From Mycobacterium sp. 852002-51961_SCH5331710 (lineage in GTDB: Bacteria > Actinomycetota > Actinomycetes > Mycobacteriales > Mycobacteriaceae): a stretch of 64,000 nt of DNA. This document shows positions 52,847 to 62,075 of the stretch, in pieces. The stretch lies in contig NZ_LZSQ01000056.1 in assembly GCF_001665535.1 (NCBI RefSeq), positions 1-64,000 on the forward strand, given 5' to 3'. The notes beneath the pieces are model-generated. The model saw only the letters and a list, made by a program, of their open reading frames with translations, had not been told where the DNA came from and made no database searches. Within the stretch, counting starts at the first letter, position 1, and each line of letters opens with the position of its first letter. A program made the translations under genes and the position numbers.

Positions 52847-53971
52847 TCAGCTGACGCGGTAGGGCTCGAGGTCCGCACTGCGTACGGTCAGGCCGTGTCC
52901 CGGGCTGGCCGGGGGGCGGATTGCCCCGTCGATCGGCGACGTGGCGCCGTCGAAGTAGCGGGTCTCGATACGGGCGTGGTCGTGAAACCACTCGAGGTGT
53001 CGCAGATTAGGTGTTGCCGTGCCGACCGCGGCGTGCAGCCACGGCGCGCAGTGCGCCGACACTTCGAGGTGGTGTGCGGCGGCGAGTGCGGCCACCCGCT
53101 GCCATTCGGTGATCCCGCCGCACCGCGACGCGTCGATCTGCAGGCAGTCGACCGCGGAACACAACGGTACGAAATCGGCCAGCCGATGGCCGTATTCGCC
53201 CGCGGTGACATCGGCGTCGACCGCGTCGCGAACGGCACGCAGACCAGAGACGTCATCGGATGAGACGGGCTCTTCCAGCCAGGTGATCTCGAGGTCGGCG
53301 ACCTCGGACATCAACCGCACGGCTTGTTTGGCGGTATAGCCGCCGTTGGCGTCGACCATCAGTGCGATCTCGTCGCCGATCGCGGCCCGGGCCTGACGCA
53401 TCCGCGATACGTCGCGCCTCGTGCGGGTGCCCCACGACTGGCCGATCTTGATCTTTACGCGGGTGACGCCGTGATCACGCACCCAACCGAGCAGTTGGTC
53501 CCGCATCTGGTGGGGGCCATACGTGGTGAACCCGCCACTCCCATAGACGGGAACGCTGTCGCGAACGGCACCGAGTAGTCGGTGCAGCGGGATGCCAAGG
53601 ACTCGGGCTTTGAGGTCCCACAGCGCCACGTCGACCGCGGAAAGCGCCTGTCCCGCAACGCCGCTGCGGCCGATGTTGCGCACAGCTTTGGCCATGGCGT
53701 CGAAGGTGGCCGCGACGTCGAGCGCATCCCGCCCCAGGACATGACCGGCGAGGCTACGCGTGATGACGTCGGTGCTGGCCGGATGTCCGTACGTCCAGCC
53801 CGTACCGGTGATGTCGCCGCAGTCGGCGGTGACCACCACCAGCGTGGTGTGGTCCCAGGCGAGGGTCCCGTCGGCCTCCGGCGTGTCGGTGGGGATGCGG
53901 TACGCCGCAACGCGCAGCGCATCGACGGTCGCAGCGGGAATCACGGTACGGACGGCGTCGTCGGTGATCAT
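52847..53971 (-). CDS. Enolase-superfamily enzyme (mandelate racemase/muconate lactonizing type)
   Basis: The protein has 374 residues. The barrel shows a KIKIG (KxK) acid-base pair near 173-175, metal ligands in MVDANGGY and WLEEP, then TAGEYG, QIDASRCGG and SAHCAPW. These residues are complete, so it should be an active racemase, dehydratase or cycloisomerase. The histidine in SAHC and the neighbours suggest a sugar-acid dehydratase, which is inference. The start overlaps the stop of the thiamine-diphosphate enzyme. Confidence 0.88.
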   Translation of the reverse strand: MITDDAVRTVIPAATVDALRVAAYRIPTDTPEADGTLAWDHTTLVVVTADCGDITGTGWTYGHPASTDVITRSLAGHVLGRDALDVAATFDAMAKAVRNIGRSGVAGQALSAVDVALWDLKARVLGIPLHRLLGAVRDSVPVYGSGGFTTYGPHQMRDQLLGWVRDHGVTRVKIKIGQSWGTRTRRDVSRMRQARAAIGDEIALMVDANGGYTAKQAVRLMSEVADLEITWLEEPVSSDDVSGLRAVRDAVDADVTAGEYGHRLADFVPLCSAVDCLQIDASRCGGITEWQRVAALAAAHHLEVSAHCAPWLHAAVGTATPNLRHLEWFHDHARIETRYFDGATSPIDGAIRPPASPGHGLTVRSADLEPYRVS

Positions 53972-55764
53972 GAGCGTGCGTGCGGCATGAACTCTTGCAT
54001 CTTGGTCTTGAGGCCCTGCTTGATGAAGCCGCGACTGTCCTCGTCACCCTTGAGCACCGCGGTGGCGGTGGCCTTGGCTTGTTCGAACGTGGCGTGCGGC
54101 GGGATGGGCGGCATGTTGGGGTCGGTGTGCACGTCGAGCACCGTCGGCCGGTCGGCCGAGAGCGCCGAACGCCAAGCGTCTGCGAGCCCGTCGGGGTCGC
54201 GCACGGTGTGCGCCTCGAGGCCGAGGCCGGCGGCGAAGGCGGCGTAGTCGACATCCGGAAGCGTCTGTGACGCCGCGAATTTCGGCGATCCGTTCATCGC
54301 GCGCATCTCCCAGGTCACCTGGTTGAGGTCGTTGTTGTGCAGCACCGCCACGATCAGGCGGCGGTCTCTCCACTGCTGGTGGTAGTGCTTGATCGTGATG
54401 AGCTCTGCCAGTCCGTTCATCTGCATGGCGCCGTCGCCGACGAGCGCGATGACCGGCCGGTCGGGATGGGCGAACTTGGCGCCGATGGCGTAGGGAACAC
54501 CCGGACCCATGGTCGCCAGCGTTCCGGACAACGAACCGCGCACGCCGGGCCCGAAGCGCAGTTGCCGCGCATACCAGTTGGCGGCGGATCCGGAATCGGC
54601 GGTGACGATCGCGTTGCCGGGGAGCTGTGCGGAGAGTTCGGAGAACAGGCGCAGCGGGTTCACGCCGTCGGTATTGACGGCCGCTTCCTTGGCCATGGTC
54701 TCCCACCAGCGGCTGACGTTCGATTCGATCGTGGACCGCCACGACCTGTCGGATTTGTGCTGCAGATGCGGAATGAGGCTCCGCAGGGCGGATTTCGCGT
54801 CGGCCACCAGGTTCACGTCGTAGGGGTAGCGCATTCCGATCATCGTCGGATCGATGTCGATCTGCACGCTGCGGGTCTGTCCGAAGTCGGGAAGGAACTG
54901 GGTGTAGGGGAAGCTCGATCCGATGGTGAGCAGCGTGTCGCAGTCACGCATCAACTCGTAGCTGGGCCGAGTACCCAGCAGGCCGATGGCCCCGGTCACC
55001 CACGGCAGTTCGTCGGGCAGCACATCCTTGCCGAGCAGGGCCTTGGCAGCTCCGGCGCCGAGCAGTTCAGCGGTCTCGGCCAGTTCGGCCTGCGCACCGC
55101 GGGCGCCGTTGCCGACCAGCATCGCGACCTTCGTCCCGGCATTGAGGATTTCGGCGGCCCGCGCGATCGCCGCGTCGTCAGGGGTGACCGCCGGCCAGTC
55201 GACACCCAGACTTGACGGCACCATCTTGAAGGCGTGTTGCGGTGGGCTGTAGGGGAGTTCCTGCACATCGGCCGGGATGATCAGGGCCGTGGGGCACCGT
55301 CGCGCGACCGCGGTCCGGATCGCCCGGTCCAGGACGTTGGGAAGCTGCTCGGGCACGGTCACCATCTGCACGTAGTCAGAGGCGACGTCCTTGTAGAGGC
55401 TCAGTAGGTCGATCTCCTGTTGGTAGGAACCGCCCATCGCGCTGCGATTGGTCTGCCCGACGATGGCGACCACCGGCACGTGGTCGAGCTTGGCGTCATA
55501 GAGGCCATTGAGCAGGTGCACCGCCCCGGGGCCGGACGTCGCCATGCAGACGCCGAATTTCGCTCCGCCGAACTTGGCGTATCCGACCGCTTCGAAGGCG
55601 CTCATCTCCTCGTGGCGGGACTGCACGAATTGGGGCTCGTCGCCGGCGCGGGCCCAGGCGGCCAGGGTCGCGTTGATCCCGTCCCCCGGATATGCGAACA
55701 CGTGGCGCACACCCCAGGCGCGTAACCGTTCGAGCAGGTAGTCGGCAACGGTTTGGTCGGGCAT
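53968..55764 (-). CDS. Thiamine-diphosphate enzyme, pyruvate oxidase/PoxB-like
   Basis: The protein has 598 residues with the three-domain layout of the family. The N-terminal domain has RHEEMSAFEAVGYAK with the catalytic glutamate and ATSGPGAVHLLNGLYDAK; the middle domain is Rossmann-like; the C-terminal domain has ALVGDGAMQMNG for Mg-ThDP. It resembles pyruvate:quinone oxidoreductase (pyruvate to acetate and CO2), though related decarboxylases cannot be excluded. AAGGAG precedes the ATG. Confidence 0.87.
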   Translation of the reverse strand: MPDQTVADYLLERLRAWGVRHVFAYPGDGINATLAAWARAGDEPQFVQSRHEEMSAFEAVGYAKFGGAKFGVCMATSGPGAVHLLNGLYDAKLDHVPVVAIVGQTNRSAMGGSYQQEIDLLSLYKDVASDYVQMVTVPEQLPNVLDRAIRTAVARRCPTALIIPADVQELPYSPPQHAFKMVPSSLGVDWPAVTPDDAAIARAAEILNAGTKVAMLVGNGARGAQAELAETAELLGAGAAKALLGKDVLPDELPWVTGAIGLLGTRPSYELMRDCDTLLTIGSSFPYTQFLPDFGQTRSVQIDIDPTMIGMRYPYDVNLVADAKSALRSLIPHLQHKSDRSWRSTIESNVSRWWETMAKEAAVNTDGVNPLRLFSELSAQLPGNAIVTADSGSAANWYARQLRFGPGVRGSLSGTLATMGPGVPYAIGAKFAHPDRPVIALVGDGAMQMNGLAELITIKHYHQQWRDRRLIVAVLHNNDLNQVTWEMRAMNGSPKFAASQTLPDVDYAAFAAGLGLEAHTVRDPDGLADAWRSALSADRPTVLDVHTDPNMPPIPPHATFEQAKATATAVLKGDEDSRGFIKQGLKTKMQEFMPHARS

Positions 55765-55854
55765 GGCTGCTCCTTCTCGGTTGGATCCGTGGACGGGGCG
55801 TCATCTCCGTCCTACGCTTTTATTTGCTGTGCAGCAACGATTGCTTCCTGGGAA

Positions 55855-56421
55855 TTAATTGAGTCTCCGTCGGCGGCCCCTCGACCCGCTCGTCGCGGGT
55901 CTGCGTCGGTATCGCCACACCTTTCCCTCCACGGCGTCCGAACACAGCCACATGAGCGCTGCCAGGTTGTAGGCGCCGAGCAGACCGGAGAGCAGGATGT
56001 CGCCGAACTCGAAGCCCATCGGTCCGTCGGCGTGGTGTACGGCCGCCACGGAGGTGACGATCACCATCGTCATGCCGCCGACGACACCGATCGCGCTCAG
56101 AGCCACCGCCGTGCCCCGTCGTAACGCCGCCACCACGGCCAGCACACCGAACACCGCCAGGACGAGGCTCTCTACGGGGGAGATGTGCAGCCCGAATACG
56201 GATATCCCGGTCTCCGAACGAGATTCGTGGGCGAGGTGTCTCATGGCAGCGGCGCCTCCGACGGCGGCGCACGCCAACCCCTCGGCGACGATCAGCCACC
56301 GGCCGCTGCGATACCGCGACCGGTTCAGGCTGACCTCGACCAACCGCGTCCGCGGAGCGGTCATCGTCGGCAGCTGCGGTGCGGAGGTGCGTGGGGTGGG
56401 GGCATCGTCGTCTCCCTTCAC
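55855..56421 (-). CDS. Four-helix membrane protein (DUF4383-like)
   Basis: About 188 residues from GTG 56421, which overlaps the stop of the GH15 gene (GTGA); ATG 56364 is an alternative. After a polar N-terminus come about four helices (AEGLACAAVGGAAAM, SPVESLVLAVFGVLAVVAAL, AVALSAIGVVGGMTMVIVTS, GLLGAYNLAALMWL) and a basic tail. This fits small DUF4383-type membrane proteins of unknown function. It is co-transcribed with sugar-oxidising genes. Confidence 0.65.
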   Translation of the reverse strand: MKGDDDAPTPRTSAPQLPTMTAPRTRLVEVSLNRSRYRSGRWLIVAEGLACAAVGGAAAMRHLAHESRSETGISVFGLHISPVESLVLAVFGVLAVVAALRRGTAVALSAIGVVGGMTMVIVTSVAAVHHADGPMGFEFGDILLSGLLGAYNLAALMWLCSDAVEGKVWRYRRRPATSGSRGRRRRLN

Positions 56422-58232
56422 TGTCGTGCCGTCGAGTGGGGATGCTGTTGCCGGTGGTGTGCGGACGTCGTGGTGTGGTGCCCGCTGAGTTGCCGGGCGC
56501 TGTTGATCAGCCCGACAAGGCTGAAGGCCTGTGGTGTATTGCCCAGCTGGCGACCGGATTTCGGGTCGTACTCCTCGCTGAGCAGTCCGACGTCGTTGCG
56601 AAGTTTCAGAAGCCGCTCGAAAAGCGCGGTGGCTTCGTCGGGGCGGCCGATGCCGCAGAGCGCGTCGACGAGCCAGAAGCTGCACGCCAGGAAGGCGCCT
56701 TCACTGCCCGGGAGGCCGTCGTCGCTTCGTTCGGGAAGGTAGCGCAAAAGCAGCCCGTCACAGCAGAGCTCCTTCTGCACCGCTTCGACGGTGCCGACGA
56801 TGCGCGGGTCGTCGTAGGGCAGGAAGCCGACACGCGGCAGCAGCAAGAGCGCTGCGTCGAGGTGGTCGGAGCCGTATGACTGAGTGAAGCAACCGCGCTG
56901 CGCGTTGTAGCCGTGGTCGCAGACGTCGGCATGGATCTCGTCGCGCAGGGCTCGCCACCGTGACAGCGGGCCCTCGAGCTGATGGTTCTCCACCGTGCGT
57001 ACCGCACGATCGACCCCGGCCCACGCCATCACCTTCGAATGCACGAAATGGCGTGCAGGCCCACGGATCTCCCAGAGGCTGTAGTCGCATCGCTGCCAAT
57101 TGCCTTCGAGAAAATCCAGAAGTGCGCGCTGGACGTCCCAGGCGGTGTCGTCGGTCGGCAGCCCGCTGTCCCTGGCCAGGTGCAACCCGTCGAGCACCTC
57201 GCCCCACACGTCGAGTTGAAGCTGGGCCGCGGCGGCGTTGCCCACCCGCACCGGGCTCGAGTTCTCGTAACCGACCAGCCAGGGGAGTTCGAACTCGGGT
57301 AGCCGTCGCCGTCCGTCGGCGCCGTACATGATCTGCAGATCGGCGGGGTCGCCGGCCACCGCGCGCACCAGCCATTCGCGCCACGCGCGTGCCTCGTCGA
57401 CGAAACCCGTGCCGAGCAGCGCCTGCAGGGTGAAGGTGGCGTCGCGCAGCCAGCAGTAGCGGTAATCCCAATTGCGCGGCCCGCCGAGTTGTTCGGGCAA
57501 TGACGTGGTGGCCGCAGCGAGGATGCCGCCGGTGGGAGCGAAAGTCAGGGCCTTGAGCAGCATCAACGCCCGGCGCACCTCAGGTTGCCAAGATCCGGTG
57601 TAGCTGCATTGCGCCATCCACGCGCTCCACCAGCGTTCGGTCTCTGCCAGCGCCTGCTCGGCGTCGACCGGTTGCGGTGCCGGCAGATGAGAGAGCTGGT
57701 GGGTGAGCACGAACGGTATGCGCTGCCCCTCGGTGACGGTGAACTCCGCGACCGTCGTCAGGTCCCGCCCGTGCGTGGGGACGGGTGTGCGCAGCCACAC
57801 CGCATCCGGCCCCGCAATCGCCGACAGGCCTCCGTCGCGGCGTCGTACCCAGGGCACCACGTGGCCGTAGTCGAAGCGCAGGCACAGGGTCATCGCCATC
57901 GGAACGGTGCCGCGCACGCCCTCGACGATGCGGACGACGTCGGCGGCCACGCCGCGCGGTGGCATGAAATCGATCAGACGAACGCTTCCGTCCGCGGTGT
58001 CCCATTCTGTTTCGAGGATCAATGCGTCGTCGCGGTAGTGCCGTCGCGTGGCAGGCCCGCTGCCCGCCGGTGCCATCAGCCAGTTTCCTGCCTCGGCCCC
58101 GCCGAGCAGAGCCGCGAAGCAGGCCGGTGAGTCGAAGTGCGGGAGGCACAACCAGTCGATGGCTCCGCTGCGATCCACGAGGGCTGCGGTCTGCAGATCC
58201 CCGATCAGCGCGTAGTCCTCGATCTCGGCCAT
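56418..58232 (-). CDS. Glycoside hydrolase family 15 protein, trehalase-like
   Basis: The protein has 604 residues. The start IEDYALIGDLQTAALVDRSG and the IDWLCLPHFDSPACFAALLG region form the N-terminal domain seen in mycobacterial GH15 trehalases. The catalytic barrel has GGPRNWDYRYCWLRDA and the ACSFWLVDAL region with acidic residues. It likely releases glucose from trehalose or a glucan and appears cytoplasmic (no signal peptide). It starts one base after the glucose-dehydrogenase-like gene. Confidence 0.88.
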   Translation of the reverse strand: MAEIEDYALIGDLQTAALVDRSGAIDWLCLPHFDSPACFAALLGGAEAGNWLMAPAGSGPATRRHYRDDALILETEWDTADGSVRLIDFMPPRGVAADVVRIVEGVRGTVPMAMTLCLRFDYGHVVPWVRRRDGGLSAIAGPDAVWLRTPVPTHGRDLTTVAEFTVTEGQRIPFVLTHQLSHLPAPQPVDAEQALAETERWWSAWMAQCSYTGSWQPEVRRALMLLKALTFAPTGGILAAATTSLPEQLGGPRNWDYRYCWLRDATFTLQALLGTGFVDEARAWREWLVRAVAGDPADLQIMYGADGRRRLPEFELPWLVGYENSSPVRVGNAAAAQLQLDVWGEVLDGLHLARDSGLPTDDTAWDVQRALLDFLEGNWQRCDYSLWEIRGPARHFVHSKVMAWAGVDRAVRTVENHQLEGPLSRWRALRDEIHADVCDHGYNAQRGCFTQSYGSDHLDAALLLLPRVGFLPYDDPRIVGTVEAVQKELCCDGLLLRYLPERSDDGLPGSEGAFLACSFWLVDALCGIGRPDEATALFERLLKLRNDVGLLSEEYDPKSGRQLGNTPQAFSLVGLINSARQLSGHHTTTSAHHRQQHPHSTARQ

Positions 58233-58233
58233 G

Positions 58234-59292
58234 TCAGCTCGCGTCGTCGAGGGTGATGACCACCTTCACGTCGTCGGGTTGGGCCGTGAAGGCGTCGGCG
58301 GCGCGATGCAGCGGCACCCGCCGGGTGATGAGGCTGGCCAGCCAGTCCTTGTCGGCCTTGGCCAATGCGTCGGCGGCCTGCCGGTAATGGCGCAGGTTGG
58401 CGTTCACCGATCCGACGACCGCGTCGTTCTCCAGCACCAACTCGCGGTTGATGGCGCCCGCGTCGATCTTGAGGCGTCGCCCGGCCGGGGAGACTCCAGT
58501 CAGGCAGACGACGCCGTATGCCGAGGTGTTCGCGATGGCTCCGAACACGACCGGTCCGCCGCCGGTCGCCTCGATCACGACGTCGGGCTGCAGCCGGGAT
58601 GCGACGTCGTCGATATCGTCGTGGTGGTAGGTCGCACCGAGAGCCTCGGCGATTGCGGGTTTGGGTCCGTCGGTGACGCGGTCGAGGATGTGGGTGTCGA
58701 GTCCGGACTGCACGGACAGCAGGGCCGCCAGTAGTCCGATCGGGCCTGCGCCGGTGATCAGCGCCCGTTCGGGTTCGAAGTAGGCTCGCTGGCCCACCCG
58801 CCGAACCTGCTCCCATGCCTTGGCCACCACCGTGGTGGGCTCCATCAGCATCCCGACGTCGCGCAGGTCGTCGTCGATGCGCATCGCGTAATCGGTTTTC
58901 ACGCACCATCTTTGGCTGCCGTAGCCGTCCATCTCCTTGATCCCGCGTTCGGTGTAGCGACCGTTGCGGCACATGTCGAACTCGCCGTGGGCGCAGGCCC
59001 GGCACGGCACTGGGTCGGGCCTGCGCACCACGCCGACCACCAGGTCGCCGGGTGAGAACGATGCGCCGGGCGGCGCGGTCGCCACCCGGCCCAGGGATTC
59101 GTGTCCGATCACCAACGTGTCCCGGCCGGGGGGCGCCCAGCCGTACTGTCCGCCCGCGATCTCTTTGTCGGTCCCGCACACACCGATGGCCAGGCCGTCT
59201 ACAAGTAGTTCGTCCGGGCCGGGACTGGGTTCGTCGACGTCGTCTACGGCGAGCGTGTCCGCCTTGCCCGGCCGTACCGTCAATGCCTGCAT
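58234..59292 (-). CDS. Zinc-dependent glucose-1-dehydrogenase-like MDR enzyme
   Basis: The protein has 352 residues from ATG 59292; the open frame to 59439 runs over the divergent MarR gene. Catalytic zinc ligands are Cys39 (GVCGTDKE) and His64-Glu65 (GHESLG); a structural-zinc-like loop has CRACAHGEFDMC. GAGPIGLLAALL binds NAD(P). GTDKEIAGGQYG is close to archaeal glucose dehydrogenases, which oxidise glucose to gluconolactone. The next gene may release glucose, so the two fit together. Confidence 0.85.
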   Translation of the reverse strand: MQALTVRPGKADTLAVDDVDEPSPGPDELLVDGLAIGVCGTDKEIAGGQYGWAPPGRDTLVIGHESLGRVATAPPGASFSPGDLVVGVVRRPDPVPCRACAHGEFDMCRNGRYTERGIKEMDGYGSQRWCVKTDYAMRIDDDLRDVGMLMEPTTVVAKAWEQVRRVGQRAYFEPERALITGAGPIGLLAALLSVQSGLDTHILDRVTDGPKPAIAEALGATYHHDDIDDVASRLQPDVVIEATGGGPVVFGAIANTSAYGVVCLTGVSPAGRRLKIDAGAINRELVLENDAVVGSVNANLRHYRQAADALAKADKDWLASLITRRVPLHRAADAFTAQPDDVKVVITLDDAS

Positions 59293-59317
59293 AAAATCAA
59301 GACTTGCCGGTGTGCAG

Positions 59318-59341
59318 TAATTGCAAACCAAGAATAATTGC
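59318..59341 (+). promoter_or_regulatory. Direct TAATTGC repeats in divergent promoter
   Basis: TAATTGC occurs at 59318-59324 and 59335-59341, 17 bases start to start, in the AT-rich 86-base gap between the dehydrogenase operon and the MarR gene. It could be a regulator site or overlap promoter elements. The evidence is position and repetition only. Confidence 0.35.
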
Positions 59342-59378
59342 GGTTCGATAAATATTCCCGAACATGGAATGAGGAAAG

Positions 59379-59852
59379 ATGGCCGGTCGCGGCACTGGGG
59401 TGACGAACGAGCAGGTGGAGTCGGTGATGAGGGCGTCACGGGCTCTCGTCGGCATCACGGCAGCATCGATCTCGACCGTCGATGACCTGGTGACCGTGCC
59501 TCAGCTACGGGTGATGATGATGATCGCGACCCGCGGGGCGGTCAATCTCGCGGCGGTGGCGGCGGGCCTGCAGGTGAGCGCGTCAAACGCCAGCCGGATC
59601 TGCGATCGGCTGCTCAAGATCGGCATGGTCGACCGCCGGGACGACCCCGCCGACCGGCGCAACATCGCGTTGACGCTCACCCCGGACGGGCAGGCGCTGA
59701 TCGATCGCGTCGTTCATCACCGCCGCATCGCGATCCGCCGGATCCTCCGAGAGATGTCGCCGACCCAACGCGATGCGTTGGCCACGGCGCTCGACGCGTT
59801 CGCCACGGTCGCCGGTGAACCACAGGAGGAGCACCGGCACGCCCTCATCTGA
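59379..59852 (+). CDS. MarR-family regulator
   Basis: The protein has 157 residues. The winged helix has VNLAAVAAGLQVSASNASRI and CDRLLKIGMVDRRDDPADRR with the wing, and helices at both ends form the dimer interface. GAGGAAAG precedes ATG 59379. It diverges from the glucose-dehydrogenase-like operon and is the best candidate to control it. Confidence 0.88.
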   Translation: MAGRGTGVTNEQVESVMRASRALVGITAASISTVDDLVTVPQLRVMMMIATRGAVNLAAVAAGLQVSASNASRICDRLLKIGMVDRRDDPADRRNIALTLTPDGQALIDRVVHHRRIAIRRILREMSPTQRDALATALDAFATVAGEPQEEHRHALI

Positions 59853-59855
59853 GGT

Positions 59856-60809
59856 TCAGCCGGCGGGAGTCGACGTCGCGGGGTCGCTGTGTCGAACGCT
59901 GACCGTCCGCGAGGCGACCGAACGCTGGCGGCGCCGGCGCGCATCGGTGGCGTTGAGCCAGCAGGCCGCGGCGCCGACCGCGAGGCCGACCGCGACGCCG
60001 ACGTCGGGCCGCTGGCCGAGCATCAGCCACGACAACAGCCCGGCCACCGCGGGTATGACCGTGAACAACATCGCGACGGTCGCGGCGCCGTATTCATTGA
60101 TTCCGCGCACGTACAGCGTCATCGACAGCACGGCGTTCAAGAGCACCACCGCCGCGACCGTCGCCGCGGCTTTCCACGGATCGGTCACCGACCACGGGGT
60201 GACGGCGGCCAGCACGACGACGGGCAACACGCACGCGGCGTTCTGCAGCGCCGCCGTCGCCCGGAAATCGACCCCGGAGCAGAACTTCTGCTGGTAGACG
60301 CCGCCCGCGGCCACGGCGAACAGGGACACGAGGATCAACAGCACCGCCGTGTCGACGCCGCCGACCGCAATCAACCGTCCCGCGCAGGCCGCCAGCACCG
60401 CCGCGACGCCCAGCGCCAACGCGCCGACCCGCGCCAGCGTCATGCCCTCGCCGAGGAACATCGCCGCCAACACCGCGGTGACCACGGGATTCATCGAGAT
60501 GATCACGGCACCCAGCACTGCGGGCGCGCCGTGCAGCAGCGCCAGGTACAGGCACGAGAAGAGCACGCCCTGAGCGAGCAATCCGCTGATGATCACATGC
60601 ACCAGCGCGCGTCCTGTGGGCCACGTCACGCGGGCGGCCGCTGCCCATCCGGACAGAATGGCGGCGGCCAAACCGAACCTGAACACCAGCACCGCCATCG
60701 GAGACATCACCGAAACAGCAAGCGCACCAACGGGATAGCCCAACGCATAGAAGAACGTCAGCGGCGCCGCGGCACGCAGCGGCATGGTGGGGCGAGGCAC
60801 GGATCCCAT
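59856..60809 (-). CDS. EamA/DMT-family transporter
   Basis: About 317 residues from ATG 60809 (ATG 60785 is in frame too). Ten helices form two EamA repeats, the first with VFRFGLAAAILSG and SMNPVVTAVLAAMFLGE, the second with MLFTVIPAVAGLLSWLMLGQ. Such carriers export amino acids or other small metabolites; the substrate is unknown. It is divergent from rlmN across 68 bases. Confidence 0.85.
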   Translation of the reverse strand: MGSVPRPTMPLRAAAPLTFFYALGYPVGALAVSVMSPMAVLVFRFGLAAAILSGWAAAARVTWPTGRALVHVIISGLLAQGVLFSCLYLALLHGAPAVLGAVIISMNPVVTAVLAAMFLGEGMTLARVGALALGVAAVLAACAGRLIAVGGVDTAVLLILVSLFAVAAGGVYQQKFCSGVDFRATAALQNAACVLPVVVLAAVTPWSVTDPWKAAATVAAVVLLNAVLSMTLYVRGINEYGAATVAMLFTVIPAVAGLLSWLMLGQRPDVGVAVGLAVGAAACWLNATDARRRRQRSVASRTVSVRHSDPATSTPAG

Positions 60810-60877
60810 GGTGGCGACCAACGCCACCGTTGGCGAATTAATTTCTGGGTCGCCGGAAGTGGGATACTGGTGCGCAC

Positions 60878-62002
60878 ATGCCCACTTCTCTGCCGCTCGT
60901 CTTCGAAGCGCCGCGCCGCGCCATGCCGCCGCGGCATTTCGCCGACCTCGACGAATCGGGTCGTGCCGCGGCGGTGAAGGACCTCGGTCTACCGGCATTT
61001 CGCGCGAAACAGCTGGCCAATCAGTACTACGGGCGGTTGATCGCCGATCCACGCCAGATGACCGATCTGCCCGCAGGTGTGCGCGATCAGGTCGCCGACG
61101 CACTGTTCCCGACGCTTCTCGACGCGGTGCGCGAGATCGAGACCGATGCGGGCGAGACGCGCAAGATGCTGTGGCGTGCGGTCGACGGCACCACATTCGA
61201 GTCGGTGCTGATGCGCTACCCCCAACGCAACACCGTTTGCATCTCGTCGCAGGCCGGGTGCGGAATGGCTTGTCCGTTCTGCGCGACGGGTCAGGGCGGG
61301 CTCAAGCGCAACCTGTCGACGGCTGAGATCCTCGAGCAGGTGCGTGCCGCCGCGGTGGAACTGCGTGACCGTGACGGTGACGGGATCGCGCCCGCGGCCC
61401 GTGGCGGCAGGCTGTCCAACATCGTGTTCATGGGCATGGGGGAGCCGCTGGCCAATTACAACCGCGTGCTCGCCGCGGTGCGACGCATCACCGCTCCCGC
61501 TCCGAACGGCTTCGGCATCTCGGCCCGCTCGGTCACCGTGTCGACGGTCGGGCTGGCGCCGGCGATCCGCAAACTCGCCGACGAACGACTCGGCGTCACG
61601 CTGGCGCTGTCACTGCACGCCCCCGACGACGAACTGCGCGACACGCTGGTCCCGGTGAACAACCGGTGGAAGGTGTCCGAGGCGCTCGACGCGGCGCGCT
61701 ACTACGCGGACGTGACCGGCCGTCGGGTGTCGATCGAGTACGCGTTGATCCGCGATGTCAATGACCAGCCCTGGCGCGCAGACCTTTTGGGCAAAAAGCT
61801 GCACGGCGCGCTGGGCCCGCTGGCGCACGTCAACGTCATCCCGCTGAACCCGACGCCTGGCAGCGAATGGGACGCCAGCCCCAAACCAGCCGAGCGCGAG
61901 TTCGTTCGACGGGTGCGCGAGCGTGGCGTGTCGTGCACCGTGCGCGACACGCGTGGCCGCGAAATCGCCGCTGCTTGCGGACAATTGGCGGCGCAGGGCT
62001 GA
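60878..62002 (+). CDS. rlmN: Dual-specificity 23S rRNA/tRNA adenine-C2 methyltransferase RlmN
   Basis: The protein has 374 residues. The radical-SAM CxxxCxxC motif is Cys128, Cys132 and Cys135 in [26 protein letters not shown] and [13 protein letters not shown] are conserved, and the methyl-carrying cysteine is in [11 protein letters not shown] near the C-terminus. It methylates A2503 of 23S rRNA and A37 of some tRNAs. It corresponds to Rv2880c, though in this window other genes separate it from cdsA. Confidence 0.96.
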   Translation: MPTSLPLVFEAPRRAMPPRHFADLDESGRAAAVKDLGLPAFRAKQLANQYYGRLIADPRQMTDLPAGVRDQVADALFPTLLDAVREIETDAGETRKMLWRAVDGTTFESVLMRYPQRNTVCISSQAGCGMACPFCATGQGGLKRNLSTAEILEQVRAAAVELRDRDGDGIAPAARGGRLSNIVFMGMGEPLANYNRVLAAVRRITAPAPNGFGISARSVTVSTVGLAPAIRKLADERLGVTLALSLHAPDDELRDTLVPVNNRWKVSEALDAARYYADVTGRRVSIEYALIRDVNDQPWRADLLGKKLHGALGPLAHVNVIPLNPTPGSEWDASPKPAEREFVRRVRERGVSCTVRDTRGREIAAACGQLAAQG

Positions 62003-62009
62003 CTGCCCA

Positions 62010-62071
62010 CGTTGACTCTGCGCGTAGGGTGCGATTCCACGCCGGAAGTGCGCCCTGTCGCAGACTCAACG
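62010..62071. terminator. Stem-loop between convergent rlmN and SnoaL-like genes
   Basis: Arms 62010-62032 and 62049-62071 pair with few mismatches (CGTTGACTCTGCG against CGCAGACTCAACG at the base), and the loop has an inner TTCC/GGAA stem. It fills the gap between two convergent genes, where it could end both transcripts, although T-runs are short. It may also be a mobile-repeat relic. Confidence 0.55.
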
Positions 62072-62075
62072 AGTT

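Noticed and set aside
59326-59341. AACCAAGAATAATTGC looks like another copy of the cluster operator (reverse strand).
   Set aside because: Too many of the fixed consensus positions differ, and the site is far from the cluster.
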